From Photobacterium aphoticum (lineage in GTDB: Bacteria > Pseudomonadota > Gammaproteobacteria > Enterobacterales > Vibrionaceae), in assembly GCF_001029435.1 (NCBI RefSeq), contig NZ_LDOV01000004.1, positions 1 to 64,000 on the forward strand: a stretch of 64,000 bases of DNA, written 5' to 3'. Within the stretch, counting starts at the first letter, position 1. Each line of letters begins with the position of its first letter. Below are positions 7,885 through 16,857 of the stretch, piece after piece. The position numbers and the translations under genes were made by a program. The notes under the pieces are model-generated. The model saw only the letters and a list, made by a program, of their open reading frames with translations. It searched no databases and had not been told where the DNA came from.

Positions 7885-8298
7885 TTAACACTCGCTGACG
7901 CGTCTCTGCATGAGTTTCTCCAACACCACCTCATTCGCTTCTGGGAACGCGTACTCACGCAGAGATTCCACTGCTACCCACTCGCCAGGCTGGCCTTCTT
8001 TGCCGTAGGCTTCGCCGGTAAATGCTGTGATCAAAAAGAAATCAAATTTCAGCGCTTTCTCTGGGTAGTCATGCTCTAACGCCATGAAGTGTTCGAGCGC
8101 TGTTGCCTCAATCCCCACTTCTTCGTGCAGCTCGCGGATCACTGCCTGCTCGGCGGTTTCGCCACTTTCTACCTTACCACCGGCAAACTCCCAAAAACCG
8201 CCTTTGTGTGCGGTAGCAGCACGACGGGTGATAAACACTTTGTCTTGTGCTGCATTCAAAATGATCCCAGCCGAGATCCACACTTGCTTCTTATCCAC
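7885..8298 (-). CDS. mutT: 8-oxo-dGTP diphosphatase (Nudix)
   Basis: MutT removes 8-oxo-dGTP from the nucleotide pool and so prevents A:T to C:G transversions. The complete Nudix box GX5EX7RELXEEXGI is at residues 41-63. The start is taken as GTG at 8298, giving 137 residues beginning MDKKQVWISAG, because family members begin at this point. The frame stays open further upstream but that extension would run back into the secA terminator and has no family resemblance. The ribosome binding site is weak. It lies downstream of secA on the same strand, as in E. coli, but a terminator hairpin separates them. Confidence 0.92.
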   Translation of the reverse strand: MDKKQVWISAGIILNAAQDKVFITRRAATAHKGGFWEFAGGKVESGETAEQAVIRELHEEVGIEATALEHFMALEHDYPEKALKFDFFLITAFTGEAYGKEGQPGEWVAVESLREYAFPEANEVVLEKLMQRRVSEC

Positions 8299-8404
8299 GT
8301 TCTTATACCTATTCAGCTCTGTTGTATTTGTCTGTTTTATTTGTTTGCGTCTTTGTTTATCGCGAGTGACGCGATTCAGTGAGTGAAGAGATCGCCAGAT
8401 AAAC

Positions 8405-8428
8405 AAAAGGCCGCAAAAGCGGCCTTTT
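8405..8428 (-). terminator. Intrinsic terminator after secA
   Basis: The arms GGCCGC and GCGGCC with a 4-nt loop are flanked by AAAA and TTTT. On the minus strand the hairpin ends in TTTT 20-43 nt after the secA stop codon. mutT beyond it then depends on read-through or on a promoter of its own. Confidence 0.85.
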
Positions 8429-8447
8429 CTTGTCAGGGCATCAACAC

Positions 8448-11174
8448 TTAGCTGATTTGACCGTGACACTGTTTGTATTTCTTACCTGAACCACATGGGC
8501 ATGGCTCATTACGGCCGACTTTACGCTCTTCACGCTGGTAAGGGGCCGCTTCATCGGCTTCCTCACTTTCGTCTGCGATCTGGCTTGCCGCATTCTGGTG
8601 CTGGAACTGCTGACGACGTGCAAGCTCTTCCGCCAAACGACGGCGCTCTTCTTCCACACGCTCTACTTCTTCCTGCTGCTGAACGCGCACCTTGCTCAGA
8701 ATCGCAATCACGTCCGCTTTCAGGTTTTCCAACATGCCTTCAAACAGTTCAAACGACTCGCGCTTGTATTCCTGTTTCGGGTTCTTCTGCGCGTAACCAC
8801 GTAGGTGGATACCCTGACGCAGGTGATCCATCGCCGCCAAATGCTCTTTCCACAAAGTATCGAGGTTTTGCAGCATCACGGTCTTTTCGAAGTTACGTAG
8901 CACTTGTGCGCCAACCACTTCTTCTTTATGACGGTAGATCTCAACCGCTTTCTCTACGATACGCTCACGCAGCGCTTCTTCGTACAGTTTCTCTTCGCTG
9001 TCCAGCCATTCCTGAATCGGCAGATCCAAATCGAAGTCAGCTTTCAGACGCTCTTGCAGGCCTTCCACATCCCACATTTCTTCCAGAGACTGTGGTGGAA
9101 TGTGAGCATCAATTACCGACAGGATCACGTCCTCACGGTTTTGCTCGATCATCTCACTGATGTCTTCAGCATTCATCAGCTCATCACGCAGCTCGTACAC
9201 CACCTTACGCTGGTCGTTCGCCACGTCATCGAATTCAAGCAGCTGCTTACGGATATCGAAGTTACGGCCTTCCACTTTACGCTGGGCGTTTTCGATCGCT
9301 TTGGTCACCCATGGGTGCTCAATCGCTTCGCCTTCTTCCATACCCAGCTTCTTCATCATGTTCGACACACGATCAGAGGCAAAGATACGCATCAGGCCAT
9401 CTTCCATCGACAGGTAGAAACGCGATGAACCGGCGTCACCCTGACGACCCGCACGACCACGCAACTGGTTATCGATACGACGAGATTCATGACGCTCAGT
9501 ACCGATAATGTGCAGACCACCTGACGCCAGAACGGCATCGTGTGCCACTTTCCAGTCCGCTTTGATCTTCGCGATCTGCTCGTCAGTTGGGTTATCCAGT
9601 TTAGCGACTTCCGTCTGCCATGAACCACCCAGCACGATATCCGTACCACGGCCGGCCATGTTGGTCGCGATGGTTACCGCACCTGGCGCACCGGCTTCTG
9701 CCACGATATCCGCTTCGCGTTCGTGGAACTTCGCATTCAATACTTCGTGCTTGATACCTTGTTTTTTCAGGGCTTTTGATAGTAGTTCTGATTTTTCAAT
9801 CGAAACAGTACCCACAAGCACTGGCTGACCTTTATCAACACGCGCTTTAATGTCTTCGCTGATCGCCGCAAATTTTTCCAACTCAGTCATGTACACCAAA
9901 TCACCCATGTCATCACGGATCATTGGTTTGTTGGTTGGCAATACGACAGTTTCCAGACCGTAAATAGACTGGAATTCAAATGCTTCCGTATCCGCAGTAC
10001 CGGTCATACCTGACAGTTTGCTGTACAAACGGAAGTAGTTCTGGAACGTGATAGAAGCCAGCGTCTGGTTTTCGTTTTGGATCTTCACGCCTTCTTTGGC
10101 TTCAACCGCCTGATGCAGACCTTCAGACCAACGACGACCAGGCATAGTACGGCCTGTGTGTTCATCAACGATGATCACTTCGTCGTCTTTCACGATGTAA
10201 TCCACATCGCGTTCAAACAGGACGTGTGCACGCAAAGCGGCATTCACGTGGTGCAACAAGCTGATGTTCGCAGGCGAGTACAACGTATCTTCTTCTGCCA
10301 TCATGCCATGCTGTTTCAGCAAATCTTCCACAAACTCCTGACCATTTTCTGTCAGGTGCGCTTGTTTGGATTTTTCATCCACGGTGTAGTGACCTTCACC
10401 ACGGTATTCTTCGCTGTCTTCCTGATCCTGCTTCACAAGTTGTGGGATCAGGGTATTGATCTTGGTGTACAGCTCAGAGCTGTCTTCTGCAGGGCCTGAG
10501 ATGATCAATGGGGTACGCGCTTCATCGATCAGGATGGAGTCCACCTCATCGACCACGGCAAAGAAACGCTCACGCTGTACACGGTCTTCCGGACGGAACG
10601 CCATGTTATCGCGCAGGTAGTCAAAACCAAATTCGTTGTTTGTACCGTACAGAACGTCTGCCGCATACGCTTCTTTTTTCGCTTGCGGAGGCATGTTTGG
10701 CACGTTCACGCCAACGGTCATACCTAGGAATTCAAACAGTGCACGGTTCGTTTCTGCATCACGCGCCGCCAAGTAGTCGTTCACAGTAACGATGTGAACA
10801 CCTTTGCGGGTCAAGGCGTTAAGGTAAGCAGGCAGGGTTGCGGTCAGGGTTTTACCTTCACCGGTACGCATTTCTGCGATTTGGCAGTTGTTCAGTACCA
10901 TACCGCCAATCAACTGCACATCGAAGTGACGCATGCCAAACACACGCTTCGACGCTTCACGTACCGTTGCAAACGCTTCTGGTAGTAGTTGATCAAGCTC
11001 TTCGCCTTGATCCAAACGCTCACGGAACTCAACGGTTTTCGCTTTTAGCTCTTCATCAAGCAGACTTTCGAACTGCGGTTCAAGCTTGTTGATTTGATCT
11101 ACAATTTTGCGCATACGACGCAGAGTGCGGTCGTTACGGCTACCGATAACTTTGGTCAGTAGTTTTGATAACAT
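8448..11174 (-). CDS. secA: Protein translocase ATPase SecA
   Basis: SecA is the motor that pushes unfolded precursor proteins through SecYEG. The 908-residue protein is full length. It has Walker A (TGEGKT, 104-109) in the first nucleotide-binding domain, the [19 protein letters not shown] segment with Walker B, the second motor domain with GRAGRQGD, a helical scaffold, a charged linker rich in Glu and Arg, and the C-terminal zinc motif [14 protein letters not shown] that binds SecB. No secM precedes it. The leader contains a long imperfect inverted repeat (11241-11301) that might replace SecM-type control, but this is inference. Confidence 0.98.
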   Translation of the reverse strand: MLSKLLTKVIGSRNDRTLRRMRKIVDQINKLEPQFESLLDEELKAKTVEFRERLDQGEELDQLLPEAFATVREASKRVFGMRHFDVQLIGGMVLNNCQIAEMRTGEGKTLTATLPAYLNALTRKGVHIVTVNDYLAARDAETNRALFEFLGMTVGVNVPNMPPQAKKEAYAADVLYGTNNEFGFDYLRDNMAFRPEDRVQRERFFAVVDEVDSILIDEARTPLIISGPAEDSSELYTKINTLIPQLVKQDQEDSEEYRGEGHYTVDEKSKQAHLTENGQEFVEDLLKQHGMMAEEDTLYSPANISLLHHVNAALRAHVLFERDVDYIVKDDEVIIVDEHTGRTMPGRRWSEGLHQAVEAKEGVKIQNENQTLASITFQNYFRLYSKLSGMTGTADTEAFEFQSIYGLETVVLPTNKPMIRDDMGDLVYMTELEKFAAISEDIKARVDKGQPVLVGTVSIEKSELLSKALKKQGIKHEVLNAKFHEREADIVAEAGAPGAVTIATNMAGRGTDIVLGGSWQTEVAKLDNPTDEQIAKIKADWKVAHDAVLASGGLHIIGTERHESRRIDNQLRGRAGRQGDAGSSRFYLSMEDGLMRIFASDRVSNMMKKLGMEEGEAIEHPWVTKAIENAQRKVEGRNFDIRKQLLEFDDVANDQRKVVYELRDELMNAEDISEMIEQNREDVILSVIDAHIPPQSLEEMWDVEGLQERLKADFDLDLPIQEWLDSEEKLYEEALRERIVEKAVEIYRHKEEVVGAQVLRNFEKTVMLQNLDTLWKEHLAAMDHLRQGIHLRGYAQKNPKQEYKRESFELFEGMLENLKADVIAILSKVRVQQQEEVERVEEERRRLAEELARRQQFQHQNAASQIADESEEADEAAPYQREERKVGRNEPCPCGSGKKYKQCHGQIS

Positions 11175-11609
11175 GGCTTTGCCGTTTTCTCTTGTTATTT
11201 CAGCTGCATAAATGGCTGAATTGCTTAATCTGAATTTTTCGACGGGGATAAACCAAATCTCACTCGCAAGCTGATTTGGGTATATTCATCCCTGTCCCGT
11301 CTAAAACCGCCATTTGATATGACAACGGAAGCTGACCCGAAAAACTGTGCATGATAATGATATTGTGGCCTGATGGGATCATTTCAAGGGGAAAGTGAAA
11401 ACAAACCCTGCGTTTTTCGGATCCGTGCTGCCCATTGATACTGGCAGCATCGCATACTGCACGTGACAGACAGCCTTCGCCACAGTACCCCTAAGCAGGT
11501 TATAATAAGGCATATTGACAGTGTCGCCTATGGCTAATCCCCCGCTGGGTTTACCATATTCGCAAAATTAGAACTAAGCCCCGACTTTTTTGCCTAGGAA
11601 GCGTAAGTA
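11175..11609. other. Divergent secA/dciA intergenic region
   Basis: These 435 nt separate two divergent genes and should hold both promoters. On the plus strand a TATAAT hexamer at 11501-11506 is a good -10 candidate for dciA, although its -35 is poor. On the minus strand TTGAAA followed 19 nt later by TATCAT (about 11358-11388) is a possible secA promoter. An imperfect hairpin (11241-11301) and a GCTGCC/GGCAGC inverted repeat (11427-11448) are also present. No SecM-like reading frame with an arrest motif was found. Confidence 0.5.
11241..11301 (-). promoter_or_regulatory. Structured secA leader (imperfect inverted repeat)
   Basis: On the minus strand GACGGG pairs with CCCGTC as the outer stem, and CCAAATC pairs with GATTTGG as an inner 7-bp stem with a 13-nt loop. 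The element ends about 67 nt before the secA ATG. A nine-codon frame (11289 down to 11260) lies inside but lacks a properly spaced ribosome binding site. Confidence 0.45.
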
Positions 11610-12068
11610 ATGCGTGATCATCGCCCTCAAACGCCTGCCCATTTACTGGAAGACAGCACCATTGGCAGCAATATCCAGCAGCGTGCCATGGCACTGAGCC
11701 AGCTGGACAAAACGGTAAAAAAACACCTCGCCTGTGCCGAACACTGTCGCGTAAGCAATTTTCGTCAGGGGATCTTAATCATTGAAACCGCCTCGGCGGC
11801 CTGGTCAATGCGCCTGAACTACGAACGTAACACCCTGTGTCAGCAATTGCGTGCCGGCCCGTTACCGAGTTTGGTGAACATCGAAATCAAGGTCAACCCG
11901 CAACTGGCTGCCGTACAGCAGGAAAAAACCGAGAAAAAGCCGGACATTGTGCGTAAACCCATTACCCCGCAAGCGGCCGCCTATCTGCGTGAAACCGCTA
12001 AAGAAGCGCCTGAGAAAATCCGCGTGCGATTAGAGCGTATTGCCGCGTTAGCGAATAAAGGGCGCTAA
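11610..12068 (+). CDS. dciA: DciA, replicative helicase loader (DUF721)
   Basis: This 152-residue protein belongs to DUF721/DciA, the ancestral loader that places the DnaB helicase at replication origins in bacteria without a phage-derived DnaC; the Vibrio cholerae member has been studied experimentally. The N-terminal half is the conserved KH-like domain (about 20-110, including LLEDS..IGSNIQQRAMAL and ASAAWSMRLNY). The C-terminal third is charged, rich in Lys, Glu and Pro, and probably disordered; it is the part that contacts DnaB in the family. An AGGAAG ribosome binding site supports the start. It stands alone between secA and lpxC, diverging from secA and converging on lpxC. Confidence 0.88.
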   Translation: MRDHRPQTPAHLLEDSTIGSNIQQRAMALSQLDKTVKKHLACAEHCRVSNFRQGILIIETASAAWSMRLNYERNTLCQQLRAGPLPSLVNIEIKVNPQLAAVQQEKTEKKPDIVRKPITPQAAAYLRETAKEAPEKIRVRLERIAALANKGR

Positions 12069-12117
12069 AGCGAGAAGCGAGAAGCGAGAAGCGAGAAGCG
12101 AGAAGCGAGAAGCGAGA
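12069..12117. repeat. Tandem repeat, 7 units of 7 nt (AGCGAGA)
   Basis: Seven perfect heptamers begin on the base right after the dciA stop codon. This is the same position and unit length as the heptamer array after yacG, but with a different unit. It is in the convergent dciA/lpxC space. Reading frames through it are low-complexity and not genes. Confidence 0.95.
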
Positions 12118-12161
12118 ACAGCGTCGAAAAAAAAACGCAAAGGACAACGCAAAGAACCAAC

Positions 12162-12226
12162 AAAAAAGACAAACAAAAAAGACAAACAAAAAAGACAAAC
12201 AAAAAAGACAAACAAAAAAGACAAAC
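12162..12226. repeat. Tandem repeat, 5 units of 13 nt (AAAAAAGACAAAC)
   Basis: Five perfect 13-nt units lie about 45 nt after the AGCGAGA heptamers and run directly into the dciA/lpxC terminator. On the minus strand each unit gives a T6 run, so the array extends the T-rich tract after the terminator for transcripts coming from lpxC. Confidence 0.93.
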
Positions 12227-12230
12227 AAAA

Positions 12231-12257
12231 ACGCCGGACAATGTCCGGCGTTTTTTT
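12231..12257. terminator. Bidirectional terminator between dciA and lpxC
   Basis: The arms ACGCCGGAC and GTCCGGCGT enclose a 3-nt loop, with T7 after it on the plus strand and A-rich DNA before it (T-rich on the minus strand). It can end transcripts of both dciA and the lpxC-distal dcw cluster. Confidence 0.92.
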
Positions 12258-12271
12258 AATTCTGCAAAGGC

Positions 12272-13189
12272 TTAGGCGAAGACCATACCTGGTTGAGCGA
12301 AAGTCACAGGAACTTGCTGCTCATCTTCAAAGGTTGACCATTCGTAGGCTTCTTGATCTGCCAATACCGCACGCAACAGTTTGTTATTCAGTGCGTGACC
12401 AGACTTAAAGGCCACCATTTCACCAATGATGTTATGACCACACATGTACAGATCGCCAATGGCATCCAATACTTTGTGTGTCACCAACTCATTGTCAAAA
12501 CGCAAACCTTCATCATTCAGGATGCGGTAATCATCCAAAACAATGGCGTTGTCAAAGCTACCACCCAGTGCCAGATTCTGAGACTGAAGGTATTCAATAT
12601 CACGCATGAATCCGAAGGTACGTGCGCGGCTAATGTCTTTAACAAAAGATTGGCTAGAGAAGTCTAACACTAAACGCTGCTGCTCTGCTTCGATCGCCGG
12701 ATGGTTAAAATCGATAGCAAAATCCAGACGGAACCCGTTATGAGGACGAAGTTCTGCCCATTTATCGCCATCTTCGACGCGAACAGTTTTCTTGATACGC
12801 AAGAAACGCTTCGGTGCATTGAGCGTATCAATGCCGGCAGACTGCAACAGATAGATAAAAGGACTGGCGCTACCATCCATAATTGGAATTTCCGGTGCAT
12901 CCACTTCGATAATCACGTTATCGATCCCCATACCTGCAAGGGCAGCGTTCAGGTGCTCAACAGTTGAGATGCGCACCCCTGACTCATTTACCAAGGCGGT
13001 ACATAACATGGTGTCGCGCACAGCATTCGCGTCTGCTGGAAAATCAACAGGCGGATTTAAATCTGTACGGCGATAAATCACCCCTGTATTTGCAGCAGCA
13101 GGACGAAGAATAAGCGTCACCTTACGCCCAGAGTGAAGGCCCACCCCAGTCGTCTGCACAATGCTTTTCAGTGTACGTTGTCTGATCAT
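12272..13189 (-). CDS. lpxC: UDP-3-O-acyl-N-acetylglucosamine deacetylase
   Basis: LpxC is the zinc enzyme of the committed step of lipid A synthesis. At 305 residues it has the standard length. The zinc ligands are His79 (TVEHLNAAL), His238 and Asp242 ([10 protein letters not shown]). The final residues FAQPGMVFA resemble the hydrophobic tail that FtsH recognises in enterobacterial LpxC, so turnover by FtsH is plausible. It follows ftsZ at the distal end of the dcw cluster after a 115-nt gap containing a bulged hairpin, and probably also has local promoter activity. Confidence 0.97.
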   Translation of the reverse strand: MIRQRTLKSIVQTTGVGLHSGRKVTLILRPAAANTGVIYRRTDLNPPVDFPADANAVRDTMLCTALVNESGVRISTVEHLNAALAGMGIDNVIIEVDAPEIPIMDGSASPFIYLLQSAGIDTLNAPKRFLRIKKTVRVEDGDKWAELRPHNGFRLDFAIDFNHPAIEAEQQRLVLDFSSQSFVKDISRARTFGFMRDIEYLQSQNLALGGSFDNAIVLDDYRILNDEGLRFDNELVTHKVLDAIGDLYMCGHNIIGEMVAFKSGHALNNKLLRAVLADQEAYEWSTFEDEQQVPVTFAQPGMVFA

Positions 13190-13218
13190 CTGCTTATCTC
13201 AACTATTGTTTTGCCAAA

Positions 13219-13263
13219 ATATCGGCCCGGATCCTTGCTATAAAGAAGAACAAGGACCGATAT
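13219..13263 (-). repeat. Bulged inverted repeat between ftsZ and lpxC
   Basis: ATATCGG pairs with CCGATAT (7 bp) and TCCTTG pairs with CAAGGA (6 bp). A 6-nt bulge interrupts one side and a 13-nt loop closes the hairpin. No T-run follows on the minus strand, so mRNA processing or partial attenuation is more likely than full termination. Confidence 0.65.
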
Positions 13264-13304
13264 CATATCACTTTGTGACCAATTTCCCAAATCAATTAGA
13301 TTGA

Positions 13305-14489
13305 TCAGTCCGCCTGCTTACGCAGGAACGCTGGGATATCTAGGTAGTCGTGATCGGCTTGTGGCTTCGCTTTTGCCGCTGTCGCTTGCTGACCGGTTGA
13401 GTCTGCAACGGAAGCAGAAGGCGTCACCGTTTGTGGCTTCGCATCTTCAACTACTGGTGCCGCAACAGGTTTTTCCTGTGCCACTGCCTGTACTGGCTTA
13501 GAAGACGTCACTAGCGTGATATCAGGCTTACATTCTTTACCGATACCCGTTGCAACAACCGTTACACGCAGCTCATCAGACATTTCTGGGTCAAGTGAAG
13601 TACCGATAACCACGGTCGCGTTATCAGACGCGAACGCTTTCACGGTATTACCTACGGTCTCGAACTCGTCCAGACGCATGTCCATACCCGCAGTGATGTT
13701 AACCAGTACGCCACGCGCGCCAGCCAGATCGATATCTTCCAGCAATGGGCTCGAAATGGCCATTTCAGCCGCTTCTTCCGCACGGTCATCACCGGTTGCC
13801 ACACCGCTACCCATCATCGCGTGACCCATTTCTGACATCACAGTACGTACGTCAGCAAAGTCGACGTTAATCATACCTGGACGGGTGATCAGCTCAGCAA
13901 TGCCCTGTACCGCGTTTTTCAGTACGTCGTTAGCTTTCGCAAACGCGTCCAACAACGTGATACCACGGCCCAATACTTTCAGCAGCTTTTCGTTCGGGAT
14001 AGTGATCAATGAATCGACGTGCTTAGACAGCTCTTCAATCCCTTGCTCTGCGAACGCCATGCGTTTTTTGCCTTCAAAGCTAAATGGTTTAGTCACCACC
14101 GCTACGGTCAAAATGCCTAGCTCTTTCGCCACTTCAGCAATGATTGGTGCCGCACCGGTACCGGTACCACCGCCCATGCCCGCCGCAATGAAAATCATAT
14201 CTGAGCCTTGTAGCTCAGCTTTGATTGCTTCACGATCTTCCAGTGCAGAATCACGACCCACCTGAGGGTTTGCACCCGCACCCAGACCTTTAGTGATTGT
14301 GCCACCGATCTGAATCACGGTGCTGACACTGCTTTTACGAAGGGCCTGAGCATCCGTATTCACGGTAATAAACTCAACACCCTCAATTGACTCACGTACC
14401 ATGTGATCAACAGCGTTGCCGCCGCCGCCGCCAACGCCAATGACCTTAATTACCGCTTCGTCAGACATTTCCATCATCGGTTCAAACAT
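13305..14489 (-). CDS. ftsZ: Cell division GTPase FtsZ
   Basis: FtsZ is the tubulin homologue that polymerises into the Z ring. The 394-residue protein shows the GTP signature GGGTGTG at 106-112, the T7 loop region NVDFADV near 208, a variable linker rich in Ala, Pro and Val (about 320-378) and the C-terminal peptide [14 protein letters not shown] that binds FtsA, ZipA and ZapD. zapD is also in this window. ftsZ follows ftsA after 34 nt in the conserved ftsQ-ftsA-ftsZ order. Confidence 0.99.
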   Translation of the reverse strand: MFEPMMEMSDEAVIKVIGVGGGGGNAVDHMVRESIEGVEFITVNTDAQALRKSSVSTVIQIGGTITKGLGAGANPQVGRDSALEDREAIKAELQGSDMIFIAAGMGGGTGTGAAPIIAEVAKELGILTVAVVTKPFSFEGKKRMAFAEQGIEELSKHVDSLITIPNEKLLKVLGRGITLLDAFAKANDVLKNAVQGIAELITRPGMINVDFADVRTVMSEMGHAMMGSGVATGDDRAEEAAEMAISSPLLEDIDLAGARGVLVNITAGMDMRLDEFETVGNTVKAFASDNATVVIGTSLDPEMSDELRVTVVATGIGKECKPDITLVTSSKPVQAVAQEKPVAAPVVEDAKPQTVTPSASVADSTGQQATAAKAKPQADHDYLDIPAFLRKQAD

Positions 14490-14523
14490 GTGTTCTCTCC
14501 GTCCATCCTGTTCGCATCAGGTT

Positions 14524-15780
14524 TTAAAAATTTTTGCTAAACCAGCCACTTACTTTCGTGAACAAACCAGAAACAGAACGTTTCGGTTCAATATCACTGC
14601 CATCAAATGTCTGACTATCCTTTCCGTAATGCAGTAGACCTACTGCTGTCGCATAGTGCGGGAACTGTACGTGCTCGGTCAGCCCGGTCACATCCAGCGG
14701 TAAACCGACTCGAACCTGATTGCTGAATACACGCTCCGCGCACTCCACCAACCCTTCCATCTGAGCCGCACCACCGGTCAGGACGATGCCTGCCGCTAAT
14801 TGGTGTTTTACCCCCGCATTACGCAGTTGTTCTTGTACTTCCATCAGCTTCTGATTAACCAGCCCCAGCAATTCGCTGTAGCGAGGCTCTATCACTTCCG
14901 CCAATGTCTGGCTCTGCAAGCTGCGAGACGGACGCCCACCAACACTCGGGACATCCACTTTGGCGTCTTTACTCACCAATTCACTCAGTGCACAGCCATA
15001 TTTTACTTTGATTTCTTCAGCATCCCCGAGCGGGGTACCAAAGGCATACGCGATATCACTGGTCACCACATTGCCGGCATACGGGATAACGGCAGCATGT
15101 CGTAATGCGCCCCCGGTCCATACCGCAATGTCCATGGTGCCGCCGCCTAAGTCGACCACACACACACCCAGCTCGCGCTCATCCGGCGTTAATACCGCAT
15201 GACTGGCCGCCAACCCGGAGAAAATTAACTGGTCGACTTTCAGATCACAACGTTCCACGGCTTTCACAATGTTACGCGCCATGTCGTTGTGACAGGTGAT
15301 CAGATGCACATTGGCTTCCATGCGTACCCCAGATAAACCAACCGGGTTTTTAATCCCCTCTTGGTAATCAATAGCAAATTCTTGCGGGATAACATGCAAA
15401 ACTTTGTGTTCATCACTAATTTTTACTGACTTCGCTGTATGGATAACATTATCAACGTCGTCTTGCGTTACCTCTTTGTCAGAAATCGGCACCATGCCTT
15501 CTTCTGTCTGGCAACGAATATGCTTGCCGGATAATGACAAAAATACCGAGGAGATCTGGCAGTCGGCCATCAGCTCAGCCTTGTAAATCGCCCCTTGCAC
15601 GGATTTGACTACCGATTCCAGGTCGTTTACCCCGCCTTTGTCCATCCCGTTAGACGGACTGCTGCCTTCACCGATGACGTTCACTTCACCATTGGGCAAA
15701 ATTTCCCCGACCAAAGCACAGACTTTGGAAGTGCCAATATCCAGGCCTACTATCAGTTTTTTATCTGCCGCCTTCGTCAT
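14524..15780 (-). CDS. ftsA: Cell division protein FtsA
   Basis: FtsA is the actin-like ATPase that tethers FtsZ to the membrane and recruits later division proteins. The 418-residue protein begins with the phosphate-1 motif VGLDIGTSKV and has the phosphate-2 segment VVDLGGGTMDIAV near 206. It ends with an amphipathic helix (LFTKVSGWFSKNF), the membrane-targeting sequence. It lies between ftsQ (54 nt upstream) and ftsZ. Confidence 0.98.
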   Translation of the reverse strand: MTKAADKKLIVGLDIGTSKVCALVGEILPNGEVNVIGEGSSPSNGMDKGGVNDLESVVKSVQGAIYKAELMADCQISSVFLSLSGKHIRCQTEEGMVPISDKEVTQDDVDNVIHTAKSVKISDEHKVLHVIPQEFAIDYQEGIKNPVGLSGVRMEANVHLITCHNDMARNIVKAVERCDLKVDQLIFSGLAASHAVLTPDERELGVCVVDLGGGTMDIAVWTGGALRHAAVIPYAGNVVTSDIAYAFGTPLGDAEEIKVKYGCALSELVSKDAKVDVPSVGGRPSRSLQSQTLAEVIEPRYSELLGLVNQKLMEVQEQLRNAGVKHQLAAGIVLTGGAAQMEGLVECAERVFSNQVRVGLPLDVTGLTEHVQFPHYATAVGLLHYGKDSQTFDGSDIEPKRSVSGLFTKVSGWFSKNF

Positions 15781-15834
15781 TAGCGCACGCTCTTATTGTT
15801 CTGCGAAACCAAACAGGTCAAGACAAACCAGGCG

Positions 15835-16593
15835 TTACTTGGGCTCGGTATCAGTAACCCAGCCTACCGCCGCCCCGGTGTCGTAGCGCAAGTCCACGTA
15901 CTCAATGGCTTTTCCCTGCTGCTCCAAATCTGGGGACAAACTGATAAAGCGACGTAATCGCTCTATGCGATCAGTGCGCCCCAATTCAAGCTTGATGCCG
16001 TTTGTCAGCCAAACGCGCCAAGCCCGTCGTTCATTTAATGTCAGCCGCGCGATATCAAAACCGGCGCGCTGTAACAGCGGTTGCATCTCATGCCATACTG
16101 ACAACACTTCCTGACTCGAACCGTCCGGTCCAGCCAGTGCCACCAGCGGTTTGCCCGCTTGGGCCATCGGCGCGGTGAATACCACACCGTCTGCGTTCAC
16201 CAAATACTGGTCATCCCACGAGGCGACCGGTTGCTGCTCGACCAAATACACTTTGAGGGTATCTGGCCACTGTTTACGCACGGCAGCGCGAGCAACCCAT
16301 GGCATGGCTTCTAATGCATGCTGGATATCATCGACATCTTGGGTCATAAAACTGCCCAGATGATCCAACTGCTGGATCCCGGCACGCACATCATTCGGCG
16401 TCAGGTAATGCAACTCCCCTTGGATCACTAACTGCGATAACGGCAGTCGGTTTGCATCGGTCATCCAGTGTATTGCAGCACTGAAAAGCCAAATCACAAA
16501 ACCAATCACAAAGAGGAAAAATGCGACCCCACCCCAGTGCTTGCGCACGCAAGGCGATGTCAACGGTATTCGTTTTAAGACACTATCAGCCAT
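15835..16593 (-). CDS. ftsQ: Cell division protein FtsQ
   Basis: FtsQ is a bitopic inner-membrane protein that links FtsA and early division proteins to FtsL/FtsB. The 252-residue protein has a short cytoplasmic tail, one membrane segment at about 21-43, a POTRA domain (about 50-125, starting near LSQLVIQGE) and a beta domain ending in YVDLRY. ddl, which lies between murC and ftsQ in E. coli, is missing here. Instead there are 264 non-coding nt with a long inverted repeat. Confidence 0.95.
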   Translation of the reverse strand: MADSVLKRIPLTSPCVRKHWGGVAFFLFVIGFVIWLFSAAIHWMTDANRLPLSQLVIQGELHYLTPNDVRAGIQQLDHLGSFMTQDVDDIQHALEAMPWVARAAVRKQWPDTLKVYLVEQQPVASWDDQYLVNADGVVFTAPMAQAGKPLVALAGPDGSSQEVLSVWHEMQPLLQRAGFDIARLTLNERRAWRVWLTNGIKLELGRTDRIERLRRFISLSPDLEQQGKAIEYVDLRYDTGAAVGWVTDTEPK

Positions 16594-16802
16594 AATTAGT
16601 TTAACCTTGATTAAATAGCCGATAATTACCCAGGAATTCCCACTATTGAGGTGTTATCTTCAAATATCGGTAAATTCTACCGAGTAAAGTTGACAGATTA
16701 TACCGAGCAAGTTCAAGCTCTCCAACACTTCTGATGCGATTCCTGAGAGCAAAGCCCACGAAATACGAGATTTTACGTGCGCCTTACATTCATTATATGG
16801 TA

Positions 16803-16844
16803 AAGGAATTGAATATATGCAATAAAGATACCATTCAATTCCTT
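16803..16844 (-). repeat. Inverted repeat between murC and ftsQ
   Basis: Two perfectly complementary 12-nt arms (AAGGAATTGAAT and ATTCAATTCCTT) are separated by 18 nt. It starts 14 nt after the murC stop codon on the minus strand. There is no T-run, so it may slow or process the transcript between the mur and fts parts of the cluster. Confidence 0.8.
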
Positions 16845-16857
16845 CACGCCTGCCCCA

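Noticed and set aside
7675..8079. 134-codon plus-strand frame crossing yacG and mutT
   Set aside because: It runs through the GAGGTTC repeats and terminator and overlaps two well-supported genes in other frames.
8904..9428. 174-codon plus-strand frame
   Set aside because: It is fully antisense to secA and shows composition typical of a shadow frame.
11260..11289. SecM-like arrest peptide upstream of secA
   Set aside because: The only short frame is nine codons, has no spaced ribosome binding site and no arrest-type motif or signal sequence.
11998..12228. 76-codon open frame on the minus strand
   Set aside because: It is a read-through of the 7- and 13-nt tandem repeats and the dciA antisense strand, giving a low-complexity Phe/Leu/Val-rich product with no ribosome binding site.
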